Shown: positions 43,877 through 52,204, counted from the first letter of the stretch. The stretch: DNA of 64,000 nt from Hymenobacter wooponensis (GCF_004745865.1 NZ_SRKZ01000004.1:620001-684000); one strand, 5' to 3'. Notes: generated by a model not told the origin, from the letters alone. Numbers and translations: made by a program.

Positions 43877-44953
43877 ATGTTGCGGCCGGCAGGTCTGATC
43901 TGCTCTTTTACTCCACAACCTGTGAATCCTCCCCCTTACTTAATCGTTATTGGCACCTCCGCGGGAGGTATGCCTGCTCTCAGTGAATTAGTCAGTCAAT
44001 TGCCGGCGTCTATTCCGGCCGCGGTTCTGGTAGTACAGCACCTAGCCCCCGAGTCGTCGGGGGAGGCACTGATTAATCGGCTCTCTCGTAATTCTCAGAT
44101 GAAATGCCAGCTAGCCGTTGATCAAACGGTTATTGAAGCGGGCAACCTGTACCTGGCCCCCCCCGACCGCCACTTGCTGTTGCGTGTGAACCGCCTGCTG
44201 GTGACCAAAGGCCCGCGGGAAAACGGGTTCCGCCCCGCCGCCGACACGTTATTTCGCTCGGCTGCGGTCAGCTTTGGGTCCAGCGTAATTGGCATAGTAC
44301 TTACCGGCATGCTGCACGATGGTACCGCCGGCCTCGACTTTATTAAGCGCTGCGGTGGCCTAGCCGTGGTGCAGGACCCGCACGATGCTGAATACTCCAG
44401 CATGCCCGAAAGCGCTCTGCGCAACGTGGACATCGATTACACAGTGCCCCTAGCTCGCATGGGAGCGTTGTTAATTGAGCTTACTCATCATCCGCTTCCA
44501 CCTCAAAACCTGGCGGACATTCCACTTGATCTTAAAACGGAAGCTGCTATAGCGGAACGCGTCGTGGGAACAACAGACGAAGTACAGGATATTGGGCACC
44601 AGGTGCCCTTAACGTGCCCAGATTGTGGCGGTGCCTTGTGGCAGCTCGACCAAGGTAACGTGTTGCGCTTCCGGTGCCACACCGGCCACGCTTTCACGGC
44701 AGAGGCGCTGCTGGATAAGGAGCAGAACTCGCTGGAGGAAACCCTGTGGGTTGCCATCCGGATGATGGAGGAGCGCAAGATTCTGCTGACCAGCATGGCG
44801 TCGCGCGGCAGTGGCCTCTGGAGCGTGCAGCAGGAAGAGCGCATTGAAGAACTCAAGAGCCACATCAACCGCTTGCGTGAATTCCTGCTCAATGGTTCGT
44901 CAAACACGAAGGGAAAGATAGCAAATACGGACCGGTTGGAAGGTCAGGCATAA
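43877..44953 (+). CDS. CheB-type methylesterase with C-terminal zinc ribbon
   Basis: The 358-residue protein starts at ATG 43877, or GTG 43922. It has a CheB catalytic domain without a receiver: IVIGTSAGG (Ser), LVVQHLAPES (His) and LTGMLHDGTAGL (Asp). Then, unusually, a zinc ribbon (TCPDCGGALWQLD, RFRCHTGHAFT) and a helical tail with IAIRMMEERKILLTSMAS. CheB with this ribbon is frequent in non-motile Bacteroidota and is not tied to flagella. It diverges from the CheB-CheR gene. Confidence 0.93.
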   Translation: MLRPAGLICSFTPQPVNPPPYLIVIGTSAGGMPALSELVSQLPASIPAAVLVVQHLAPESSGEALINRLSRNSQMKCQLAVDQTVIEAGNLYLAPPDRHLLLRVNRLLVTKGPRENGFRPAADTLFRSAAVSFGSSVIGIVLTGMLHDGTAGLDFIKRCGGLAVVQDPHDAEYSSMPESALRNVDIDYTVPLARMGALLIELTHHPLPPQNLADIPLDLKTEAAIAERVVGTTDEVQDIGHQVPLTCPDCGGALWQLDQGNVLRFRCHTGHAFTAEALLDKEQNSLEETLWVAIRMMEERKILLTSMASRGSGLWSVQQEERIEELKSHINRLREFLLNGSSNTKGKIANTDRLEGQA

Positions 44954-45062
44954 GTACGCAGAAGCTGATCCGTATAAGCCCCCTGAGGTCATCCGTAAAA
45001 GGTACCAAATACTCGATAAACAAGGGTTTTTGCCAGACAAAGAGCAACTCAAAGCAGGCTAA
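44922..45062 (+). other. open, protein-like frame after cheB, no start codon
   Basis: In a frame different from cheB, 46 codons between TAG 44919 and TAA 45060 read YAEADPYKPPEVIRKRYQIL, then DKQGFLPDKEQLKAG, which is protein-like. There is no start codon and it overlaps the cheB end. It may be a decayed gene remnant or chance. It is not counted as a gene. Confidence 0.2.
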
Positions 45063-45110
45063 GCACCGTTGAAGAGGCTGAGTATCATTCACCATCTCAA
45101 CCTGCTTATC

Positions 45111-45350
45111 ATGGCTCAGTCCCAGAAAAACCAGAACGCCTCCAACAACGGTCAGACCAGCAACACCAGCAAGCGCGGCTTCGCCAGCATGGATCCCGAG
45201 CTGCAGCGCCGCATCGCTAGCGAAGGCGGCCGCGCCTCGCACCAGAGTGGCCGTGGGCACCGCTTCACGTCGGAAGAAGCCCGCGCTGCCGGCCGCAAAG
45301 GCGGACAGGCTAGCCGTAACAACAGCAACAACAACGCGCAGGCCCGCTAA
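45111..45350 (+). CDS. KGG-domain stress-type protein
   Basis: The ATG at 45111 gives 79 residues. It contains KGG-type repeats (RIASEGGRASHQSG, AAGRKGGQASRN) as in the YciG/GsiB family of stress-induced hydrophilic proteins, with an Asn/Gln-rich N- and C-terminus. The protein is probably disordered. FASMDPELQRRIASEGG is family-typical. Its presence supports a stress role for the surrounding CheB/PAS cluster, as inference. A terminator follows. Confidence 0.88.
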   Translation: MAQSQKNQNASNNGQTSNTSKRGFASMDPELQRRIASEGGRASHQSGRGHRFTSEEARAAGRKGGQASRNNSNNNAQAR

Positions 45351-45422
45351 GCGCAGCCCTCGGCTGTGCTGAATGTGGCCAAGGCAGAAGAACAGCCCTT
45401 CGTTTGGCCATCAGGCATACAT

Positions 45423-45449
45423 AAAGGCCTCGGGATTCCCGGGGCCTTT
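45423..45449 (+). terminator. terminator after the KGG gene
   Basis: The stem AAAGGCC-CGGG pairs with CCCG-GGCCTTT (one mismatch), followed by TTTG. It lies about 70 bp past the stop. Confidence 0.65.
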
Positions 45450-45481
45450 GTTGGCTGTTCCTTCCCCTTACTGCCTTCGTC

Positions 45482-45937
45482 ATGTCAAGCATTCGTTTTT
45501 CCCTGCACAAGAGCCCGAATGACTCTTTGCAACACTTACTCCTGCTGGTGCGGCAGCGCCCGGTTATGCATTGGGTGCTCCCGGCTACGGCCGGCCGCAG
45601 CATGAGTGGCCTACTAGAGCGCGGCTTACTGCTGGAAGCTTCTGAGGTAATTGCCTTACCCGAGCTGATAGCCCAGGGCCGCTGCCAACTGGCCTACGAT
45701 ACCACCCCCTCTACCTGCGGTAGCTTGCGGGCCGCACTGGCCAAAGGACGCCTGCTGGTCACGCTTTCGGGCCCCGAGGTACAAGGCACCTATTCCCTCA
45801 TTCGCCTCCACGAAACCAGCCCGGCCTGGCTGCTGAGCCCGGCCACCTACGTGCCCGGCCAACGCCCGCAGGCTGGTGCTGCCAGCTCTAGCTTCTCGGC
45901 GGCCTCGCTCCGCTCTCAAACTGCCGGCCTGGCCTAG
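45482..45937 (+). CDS. small protein resembling a degenerate LigD phosphoesterase domain
   Basis: The 151-residue protein has no signal peptide. The order FSLHKSPNDSLQHLLLLV, HWVLPATAGR, RCQLAYD, then LAKGRLLVTLSGPEVQGTYSLIRL and WLLS fits the LigD 3'-phosphoesterase domain (FVVQKH, LHYDLRLE, SWAVPKGP, G-x-L-x-F-x-L-x-G-x-x-L-x-G-x-W/F-x-L-x-R). The catalytic LHYDLR positions read LQHLLL, so it is probably inactive. Alternatively a novel small fold. The gene ends GCC TAG in a GGCCTAGGCCA motif. Assignment by pattern only. Confidence 0.55.
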   Translation: MSSIRFSLHKSPNDSLQHLLLLVRQRPVMHWVLPATAGRSMSGLLERGLLLEASEVIALPELIAQGRCQLAYDTTPSTCGSLRAALAKGRLLVTLSGPEVQGTYSLIRLHETSPAWLLSPATYVPGQRPQAGAASSSFSAASLRSQTAGLA

Positions 45938-46201
45938 GCCACCTGCTGGCCACGCGCCCCTTGCCCAAGGCCGCCCGGTTTGTTGCAGCTTGCTCAGCTT
46001 CTACCTAGCGGCAGCTTACCGTACTCAGCCCGCCGTGGGCACTCCCCTTTTTCCAACCAATTCATTCTAAGCCCTGCTAGCTTGCCCCTACACGAAGCAG
46101 TTTGCGGCCTGTTGGCGTAAGCTGTGCGAGCACAAAGCCCCGCACCTCTGTTGCACCGCCCGGCACAGGCACGCTGCTTATTGGGTCACTTGCTGGAGGT
46201 A

Positions 46202-46242
46202 AAAAGGCCCCGCCCGAAACCAAGTTTCGGGCGGGGCCTTTT
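46202..46242. terminator. strong bidirectional terminator
   Basis: A perfect 19-bp stem (AAAAGGCCCCGCCCGAAAC and complement) with a 3-base loop. It separates the 45482 gene from the convergent regulator at 46285. The 264 bp before it (45938-46201) contain a CTAGGCCA motif but no gene. Confidence 0.92.
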
Positions 46243-46284
46243 CTATACCTGCCGCTGGCGAGGGAAGTGGCCTAGGCCACTCGG

Positions 46285-46935
46285 CTACGTGAGCAGCCCT
46301 TGCCGCACGGCGTAGCTGATGAGGGCCGCCGTGTTTTTCGCCTGGGTTTTCTCAATGATATTCTGGCGGTGGGTTTCAATGGTACGCTTGCTGGTAAACA
46401 GCTTCTCGGCTATTTCAGCATTGGTCAGGCCCTCCGCAATTAGCTGCAGCACCTCCGTTTCGCGCTTCGATAGGCCGTCGGTTTTCTTCGCGGTGGCCGT
46501 TACATCGGGGGCGGGGGCCTGCATGAGTTTCTGCAGAAACTTCACTCCTAGCTCTGAGCACAGGAACTGCCGCCCGCGCGCTACCGTCCGGATGGCGTAC
46601 ACAATTTCTAGCTTACCGGCATTTTTTAGCACATAGCCCAAGGCTCCGGCTTCAAACATGCGGTTGATATATTCTTCATGGTCGAGCATGGATAGGGCTA
46701 GCACGTGCACCTGCGGATACTCCTCGCGTATCCGGCGGGTGGCTTCCATACCATCCATTACGGGCATGTTCATATCCATCAGCACCACGTCGGCGGAAGA
46801 GCTTTCGAGTAGCTTTAGCAACTCTTCACCATTGCTCGCTTCTCCAACCACCGTAATGTCCTCTTGGCCGGAGAGCAGGGCGCGGATACCATCCCGAATG
46901 ATGGTGTGGTCGTCTACTAGAATAATCCGAATCAT
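46285..46935 (-). CDS. NarL/LuxR-type response regulator
   Basis: The 216-residue regulator has a receiver domain (VDDH, phospho-Asp in VVLMDMNMPVMDG, ALSMLDHEEY, GYVLKNA with the Lys) and a LuxR helix-turn-helix (LSKRETEVLQLIAEGLTNAEIAEKLF). It fits as the partner of the HisKA_3 kinase at 37835; no kinase is nearer. It starts at ATG 46935. The 150 bp upstream contain TATATAC-rich sequence that may be its promoter region. Confidence 0.94.
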   Translation of the reverse strand: MIRIILVDDHTIIRDGIRALLSGQEDITVVGEASNGEELLKLLESSSADVVLMDMNMPVMDGMEATRRIREEYPQVHVLALSMLDHEEYINRMFEAGALGYVLKNAGKLEIVYAIRTVARGRQFLCSELGVKFLQKLMQAPAPDVTATAKKTDGLSKRETEVLQLIAEGLTNAEIAEKLFTSKRTIETHRQNIIEKTQAKNTAALISYAVRQGLLT

Positions 46936-47085
46936 GGAGAGAGCAAAATAGAGTCTAGACCTTCTTACGCAAAAGACAGGCCTTAACTAGCAAATGTTCG
47001 TTAATCGCATTAAAACCGGTATTTTCCAGCAACGGTTTCCGTATATATACTTATGGCTGGCACCTGAAAATACGGATTAACCCGG

Positions 47086-47988
47086 TCATTGACTTTCGCT
47101 CAATTTTTTAGCTAGTGGGCGGGGCACCCCGGCGCTGTTAAGCATGCCACTTACCAGGCCCTGCCGCCAGAGCGTAAACACCGAGAAGCGTAGCTCTCGG
47201 CTAGAAGTCATCTGACCGGTTTTCACGGCCTCGCCCGGCTTGCGGGGGTTGTTGTCGCGCAGGAACACGCCATTGACCACCGATGTCTCCAGGCGCTTGA
47301 GCAGGCCGGGGCGCTCCTTTTGGTTCAGGAGCTGTAGCTTCAGATCGGAGTAGCGGGCCCACATGGTACCCTGGGCGCCGGCCTTGTTCAGCTGCATGGC
47401 AAACCTGATTTGCTCCACGTTGCCGCTCTTAATGGCAATGCCGCGCGTGGGTACAATCATGGGATTGAGAATGGCCAAGGGTGCCTGCTGAAACGTGCCC
47501 CGCAAGGTGTGGGCCCCGGTGCGGTCTAACACATTGGCCCGGAGCGCCAGCGTGGCGTAGCAGCGGTTTTCTACCCAGCCGCTGGCCTCACCAGTAAGCG
47601 GCGAGGCGGGCCCCATACGCCGTGGGTTGTTGGAAACGTTGCGCAGGGTGATGGCCAGCCGGTTGATGGACATGGTACCCGGCACTGGGTCGCGCGGGGC
47701 CCGGTAGGCCATCTGAATGGTAGCCTGCTGGAAGCGCACCAGCCGCACATCAAACTTGAAGGGCACCTGGCCTAGGGCCTCCGGCGTCACCACGGACAAC
47801 TCGGGGTTGCTGGGAAACCGGCCGTCGCTGTTGGTGTAGAGCTGTACCCGCGGCACCGTAAGGCTGGTGGCCTGCACCACCCGGTCTTGCTCAGCCGCTA
47901 AGTAGTTCACTCCCGCCATCCGCAACTCGGGCATCCGCAGCATCAGGTGGGCGGCCTGGTGCCCCTTGCTCCGGGCCAGCGCAACCAC
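47086..47988 (-). CDS. AsmA-like protein, C-terminal half
   Basis: If translated alone, the first start is GTG 47988, giving 300 residues without signal peptide or helix: LMLRMPELRMAGVNYL, IELRVLE-like beta repeats and a C-terminal KLSESQ. As a periplasmic domain it could not be exported alone, so the separate product is unlikely to be functional. Best read as the tail of the interrupted gene. Confidence 0.45.
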   Translation of the reverse strand: MVALARSKGHQAAHLMLRMPELRMAGVNYLAAEQDRVVQATSLTVPRVQLYTNSDGRFPSNPELSVVTPEALGQVPFKFDVRLVRFQQATIQMAYRAPRDPVPGTMSINRLAITLRNVSNNPRRMGPASPLTGEASGWVENRCYATLALRANVLDRTGAHTLRGTFQQAPLAILNPMIVPTRGIAIKSGNVEQIRFAMQLNKAGAQGTMWARYSDLKLQLLNQKERPGLLKRLETSVVNGVFLRDNNPRKPGEAVKTGQMTSSRELRFSVFTLWRQGLVSGMLNSAGVPRPLAKKLSESQ

Positions 47989-48120
47989 CGACAGTGTAGG
48001 TAGCAGCCTCAGGCCCGCAATGCGCAGCGTGCCGGGGCGCGTATCGGCCTGCAGCTGCTGCCAGGAAAGGTTGAAGTAGGGAGCATCCAGCAGAAGCGTG
48101 GCGCGCCCCGTCCGGACTGA

Positions 48121-49245
48121 CTAGGCCTCGGCGTAGTAGATGGCAGTACGGGCAGCCTCGCGGGGCAGCACCTGAATATTGGTAGCCACGGCCCGCATAC
48201 CCCCTGCCGCCGGCGCCTGCTTAATACCGGCTATGCGCAACGTGCCACCCGATACTTCCAGGCGTTTGAGGCGGCACTCCTGCAGGTAGGGAGCCAGCAG
48301 CACATGCAAGGAAGGGGGTTTTACAGTTGGCACCGTGAGGGCCAGCCGGGACGCGGTGAGCCGCAGGGTATCGGCGCGCAGATGCTTACGGGCCAGCTGC
48401 GCCGCGTTTAGCCCCGTCAGGAGTAGCCGGGGCAACACCAGACTGATGCGGGTGGTTTTCTCACGCTGGTTGTTGATGGGCCGGTTGGGATGCACCACAA
48501 GTGAGTCTATCGTCAGCCGCTGTTGCGATGAGGCAAACGCTCCGCGCAGCAGCTTCACGTGGTGGCCCGGCACTTGCACCGCCAGCCCCTGCAGCATTCC
48601 GGCTACGGCAGCCGCATACCCAATGCGTTGCGCATCGGCGGCGCCAGCTGCGCTCAGCAGCACATCTTGGGCCGAGAGCCGCCCCTGCCCCAGCCGGATG
48701 ATGGGTTGCTTGGCCGGACCATACGTAGCGCGCACGTGGCGCAGCTGCACCTGGCCTAGGCGCACGCCCTCAACGGGTAGTTGCTCATGCAGGGCCTTTC
48801 CCCCACCCGTCTTGGGCAGGGCCGCCAGCTGCAGAGCTACCGAATCGAGCACGAGGCTATCCAGAGGTACCACGCCACGCCGGAGCAACGCCAGCAGGCC
48901 TACGCCCGCCACATCGAGCCGGCCTACCGCCAGGCGCACCCGCGGCAGTTGGGCCGAGTCGGGGCTGGGCGTAACGGCGGTGCGCATCCTAATATGGCGC
49001 AGGGTTAGTGTGCGGCTCCTGAGGCTCGTGTGCAGCTCCCCAATGCGCAGTTGGTAGCGGCCATGGCTAGCGGTGGTCACCTGCTGCTCCAGCTTGCGCC
49101 GCAGCCAAGGATCGAGGAACTGAAGCGCAATAGTTACTCCTACGGCCAGCAGCCCTAGCACAGCCAGCACCCACCACCCCCAGTGCGTTTTGTGAGGTGA
49201 CGAGGAGGGCAAGACGGGTTCGGAGGAGAGAGTGGTTGGAAACAC
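48121..49245 (-). CDS. AsmA-like protein, N-terminal half
   Basis: As translated to the TAG stop it has 374 residues: a cytoplasmic N-terminus, one membrane helix (residues 23-44), then the repeated beta-rich pattern of AsmA/DUF748-type proteins (LRIGELHTSLRSRTLTLRHI, LDSVALQLAAL, VEGVRLGQVQLRHV). Such proteins span the periplasm and are linked to lipid transport. Probably not a complete protein; see the pseudogene entry. Confidence 0.7.
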   Translation of the reverse strand: MFPTTLSSEPVLPSSSPHKTHWGWWVLAVLGLLAVGVTIALQFLDPWLRRKLEQQVTTASHGRYQLRIGELHTSLRSRTLTLRHIRMRTAVTPSPDSAQLPRVRLAVGRLDVAGVGLLALLRRGVVPLDSLVLDSVALQLAALPKTGGGKALHEQLPVEGVRLGQVQLRHVRATYGPAKQPIIRLGQGRLSAQDVLLSAAGAADAQRIGYAAAVAGMLQGLAVQVPGHHVKLLRGAFASSQQRLTIDSLVVHPNRPINNQREKTTRISLVLPRLLLTGLNAAQLARKHLRADTLRLTASRLALTVPTVKPPSLHVLLAPYLQECRLKRLEVSGGTLRIAGIKQAPAAGGMRAVATNIQVLPREAARTAIYYAEA

Positions 49246-49456
49246 GGGCGAGAATTAGCTACCTCATACGTAAAGTCTCTTCCTCCGATTATCCATTGGG
49301 GCCAGGTCCCACGTTTAGGATAAAAAAAGCGGCCAGCAGGCAGCAGACCAGAAAAACTCATTTATTTGTCGGCCCTAAGGTGGGCCTCTCTCTCCCATTC
49401 TACGCTCCGAAAGCGGTACTTGCCAACCCAGTAGGTCCGTTTCCAGTTAACCAGCT

Positions 49457-50035
49457 ATGCTTGCTATAACTTCCCTGCTTAACCCGCAAAGTGCGGCCCG
49501 CATCAACCGGATTATCAAGAGCCTGGAAACGGAGTTTGGGTTGGATGACGTACAGGCAACCCCCGATCCGCACCTCACCTACCAGCTGGCCGGCGTGCGG
49601 AAGCTGTCGTCGCTGAAGCAGGTACTGCGCGACGTGGCCCGCCATACCAAGCCGTTTACGGCCCACACCACTGGCCTAGGCCTGTTTCCGGGGCCCAACC
49701 CAGTTATCTACATTCCGGTGCTGCGCTCCGATGCCCTCAACCGCCTGCACCATCGCATCCGGACCGTTACTGCCCCCTTGTGCCTACGCACCGATAAATT
49801 CAGCGGGCCCGATTGCTGGCTGCCTCACATTTCGCTGGCCCTGCACGATACCACGCCCGAGCTGCTGGGCCCGGTACTGCAGTACCTCAACCAGCAAACG
49901 TTTAACATGGAGCTGCTCATCAACAACATCACTATCCTGCGCCAGCAAGACGAGCTGTTTGTGCAGGAGAAGTGCTTTTTCTTTGAGGGGCACAAGCACG
50001 AAACCTCGCCCGATTTGTTTGAGCAGACGGCCTAG
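49457..50035 (+). CDS. 2'-5' RNA ligase/2H phosphoesterase family protein
   Basis: The 192-residue protein has the two HxT/S motifs of 2H enzymes: PDPHLTYQLAG (about residue 36) and LPHISLALHD (about residue 122), both correctly spaced. Such enzymes ligate or cleave 2',5'-phosphodiester or cyclic phosphate bonds in RNA. The gene ends GCC TAG inside GGCCTAGGCCAC. It starts at ATG 49457. Confidence 0.9.
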   Translation: MLAITSLLNPQSAARINRIIKSLETEFGLDDVQATPDPHLTYQLAGVRKLSSLKQVLRDVARHTKPFTAHTTGLGLFPGPNPVIYIPVLRSDALNRLHHRIRTVTAPLCLRTDKFSGPDCWLPHISLALHDTTPELLGPVLQYLNQQTFNMELLINNITILRQQDELFVQEKCFFFEGHKHETSPDLFEQTA

Positions 50036-50140
50036 GCCACTCCTGAGCGGGCCGCGCTACACAGGAAATTTGCCGCACCTTGTGTCACTTTTCCGCCCGC
50101 GCCCCCGACCTTTACCGCCTCCAACACATCCCTTTCTTGT

Positions 50141-50611
50141 ATGAACGCATACTCTATTGTTCTGGCTCTGCACTCCTGGACGCGCTGGCTGGTGCTAATT
50201 TTCGGACTCATTGCTCTATTCCGGGCGTTTTCGGGCTGGCAAGGCCGCCGGCAGTGGGCGGGCGCTGATAATGGTATGGGAGCTGCCTTCGTGGGCTCCA
50301 TGCACTTGCAACTGCTGCTAGGCCTCATCCTGTACTTCGGCCTGAGCCCCTATGGGGTGAAAGCCTTTGAAACCGCTGGTGGTGCCGTTATGAAAGATGC
50401 CGGCAGCCGGTTTTTCGCCGTTGAGCACTTGGTGGGCATGATTCTGGCCGTGGTAGCCGCTCAAGTAGGCCGCACCCTGTCCAAGAAAGCCACCGACCCC
50501 GTGCTGAAGCACAAGAAAGCCTTTACCTGGTTTCTGATTGCGTTGGTGCTGGTGCTGCTAATGATTCCGTGGGGCATCTGGAACCCCGCTCGCCCGGCAT
50601 TTCGCCTCTAG
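50141..50611 (+). CDS. four-helix membrane protein (cytochrome B-like annotation in relatives)
   Basis: The 156-residue protein has about four hydrophobic helices, with histidines in LALHSWTRW, GSMHLQLLLG and FAVEHLVGM. Relatives are often labelled cytochrome B, as these histidines could bind haem. The helix-histidine pattern is consistent but no haem motif is proven. It starts at ATG 50141. Confidence 0.8.
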   Translation: MNAYSIVLALHSWTRWLVLIFGLIALFRAFSGWQGRRQWAGADNGMGAAFVGSMHLQLLLGLILYFGLSPYGVKAFETAGGAVMKDAGSRFFAVEHLVGMILAVVAAQVGRTLSKKATDPVLKHKKAFTWFLIALVLVLLMIPWGIWNPARPAFRL

Positions 50612-50623
50612 TTTCTACAACAT

Positions 50624-50662
50624 AAAAAAAGCCGCCTCCAGGCATCTGGAGGCGGCTTTTTT
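50624..50662 (+). terminator. rho-independent terminator
   Basis: A perfect stem (GCCGCCTCCAG and complement) flanked by A7 and T6 runs, 12 bp past the stop of the 50141 gene. Confidence 0.92.
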
Positions 50663-50754
50663 GTTGCTATAGCTTTACAGTTAGTAAAAGCGCTACCTTA
50701 AGTGGCGTATTGCGTATATCCGCGTACTCAAGCTCAACTGCTTTAGGCTTGCCT

Positions 50755-50958
50755 ATGCAATTCTTCACTAACTCCACACCCAGGGCTCGGATCTCCTGCC
50801 CGGAGTTTGCCTCTCTGATTGACTCGCATTTGCGGGAGCTGGAGAATCGCCCCGAAACCAGTCATAACCATCGGGCGCTACTGGCAGTGCTACGCCAGCA
50901 GCTTCTGGAGCAGCAAACCGTGCCTGGCATTGCCCCCACAAGTGGCCTAGCGCACTAG
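50755..50958 (+). CDS. small hypothetical protein
   Basis: The ATG at 50755 gives 67 residues (SCPEFASLIDSHLRELENR, HRALLAVLRQQLLEQQ), probably helical. It overlaps the convergent SDR gene by four bases. Coding nature is uncertain; codon use is similar to neighbours. Function unknown. Confidence 0.4.
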   Translation: MQFFTNSTPRARISCPEFASLIDSHLRELENRPETSHNHRALLAVLRQQLLEQQTVPGIAPTSGLAH

Positions 50959-51716
50959 AGCGAGTACCCACCCGAGGCTTCTAGACGCTGCGCATTTACC
51001 CAACGCGCGGCCTCTGAGCAAAGAAAGGCTACTACGCCCCCAATATCCTCGGGCTCGCCAATGCGGCCCAGCGCCGTTTGCCCCGACATGTAGGCCTCTA
51101 GCTGCGGGTGCTGCTCCCGGACGGCCTTAGTGAAGTCGGTTTTGATGATGCCCGGAGCTACCAGGTTGGCCCGAATGCCGCGGCTGCCCAACTCCTTGGC
51201 CAAGTACTTGGTGAATACCTCAACGGCCCCCTTCATGGAGGCATACGCCGCGTAGCCGGGAGTAGTAAAGCGGGTGAGCCCCGTAGACAAATTCACGATT
51301 CCGCCGCCATCAGCCAGCAGGGGCAGCAGCGTTTGGGTCAGGAAGAATACACCTTTGAAATGCACGTTCAGCAGACGGTCGAAGCTTTCTTCAGTGGTTT
51401 GGGCAAACGGAGCGGCCGCGTCAATACCGGCGTTGTTGATCAGAAAATCGAAGTTGCTGCGGCCCCACTGCCCCTGCAGCTGCTGGCCCAGCGCTTCGGC
51501 AAACCCGGCGAAGGTGGCCGCCTGGCTGGCATCTAGCTGCAACGCCGCGGCCTTGCGCCCCAGCGCCTCTACCTGGCCTACTACGGCTTGAGCTTCTTCT
51601 TGACGGCTGTGGTAGGTCAGGACGATATCATGGCCGGCCTGGGCCAGCTGCAGGGCCATGTCTTTACCCAAGCCGCGGCTGCCGCCAGTTATCAGGGCTA
51701 TCTTATTTGTGCTCAT
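50955..51716 (-). CDS. SDR family oxidoreductase
   Basis: The 253-residue classical short-chain dehydrogenase has the cofactor motif TGGSRGLGKDMA (TGxxxGxG), NNAG, a catalytic YASMKG (YxxxK) and a Ser upstream in NLSTG. Substrate unknown. It starts at ATG 51716. The AraC gene at 51788 lies 71 bp upstream on the same strand and probably regulates it. Confidence 0.94.
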   Translation of the reverse strand: MSTNKIALITGGSRGLGKDMALQLAQAGHDIVLTYHSRQEEAQAVVGQVEALGRKAAALQLDASQAATFAGFAEALGQQLQGQWGRSNFDFLINNAGIDAAAPFAQTTEESFDRLLNVHFKGVFFLTQTLLPLLADGGGIVNLSTGLTRFTTPGYAAYASMKGAVEVFTKYLAKELGSRGIRANLVAPGIIKTDFTKAVREQHPQLEAYMSGQTALGRIGEPEDIGGVVAFLCSEAARWVNAQRLEASGGYSL

Positions 51717-51787
51717 CTTCTATGGGGTTAATGTGAAACTACAAAGATCGAGCACCTGCCCTAGGCCACTCTGGTGACTGTTACAGA

Positions 51788-52204
51788 TTAAATGGTGAGC
51801 ATTTCCGATTTCACCTCCCGCAGCTTAGCCCAGGTCAGCTCGCGGTACTGCTTTGGCGTTTGGCCCGAGAAGCGCTTGAAAAACTTCGTGAAGTTGGAAG
51901 GGTCGTAGGTAAGGCGGGCGGCTATTTCGGCAACGGGCTCGTTGGTATCACGCAGCAGGCGCTGAGATATGGCCAGTATGCGGGCTTCGAACAGAGCACA
52001 GGGTGAGTGGCCCGTGGTAAGCTTTATGGTGTTGCTAAGGTGAGTAGGATGCACGTGCAGCCGATCTGCTAACTCCCTAATTTCCAGCATTTCCGTGACT
52101 AGGCCAGCTTCCACCTCGGCCAAGTGGTTATCCAGCTCGCGCAGATAATCAGCCGTAATTTCGTGCTGTCGGGCAAGTATCTTTTTAGGAATGGGGGTAG
52201 CCAT
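51788..52204 (-). CDS. AraC-type DNA-binding protein, short
   Basis: The 138-residue protein has only the two-helix-turn-helix AraC DNA-binding region: IRELADRLHVHPTHLSNTIK and VAEIAARLTYDPSNFTKFFKRFSGQTPKQYRE. There is no sensor domain, so a short N-terminal region (AEVEAGLVTEML) may dimerise. It is adjacent to the SDR gene. Compare the longer AraC at 58775 with two SDR genes. Confidence 0.9.
   Translation of the reverse strand: MATPIPKKILARQHEITADYLRELDNHLAEVEAGLVTEMLEIRELADRLHVHPTHLSNTIKLTTGHSPCALFEARILAISQRLLRDTNEPVAEIAARLTYDPSNFTKFFKRFSGQTPKQYRELTWAKLREVKSEMLTI

Larger units (their letters stand above)
47086..49245 (-). pseudogene. AsmA/DUF748-like membrane protein split by an in-frame amber codon
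   Basis: Two minus-strand frames, 49245-48121 and 48120-47086, are in the same phase and separated only by TAG at 48123-48121. The downstream frame is open with no start codon for 44 codons and continues the upstream protein naturally: ...AIYYAEA, stop, SVRTGRATLLLDAPYFN... Whole length would be 718 residues: one N-terminal membrane helix (WGWWVLAVLGLLAVGVTIAL) and then an AsmA-like periplasmic domain. The TAG lies in GAGGCCTAGTCAG, i.e. in the GCCTAG core of the abundant motif. Either a recent nonsense mutation, sequencing error, or suppressed stop. Confidence 0.75.

Noticed and set aside
45876..46315. Two 63-64-codon frames in the spacer before the LuxR-type regulator
   Set aside because: Pro/Arg-rich, cross a terminator hairpin, no start context or motif.
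48335..49057. 240-codon open frame antisense to the AsmA-like gene
   Set aside because: Arg/Ser-rich shadow of the real gene on the other strand.
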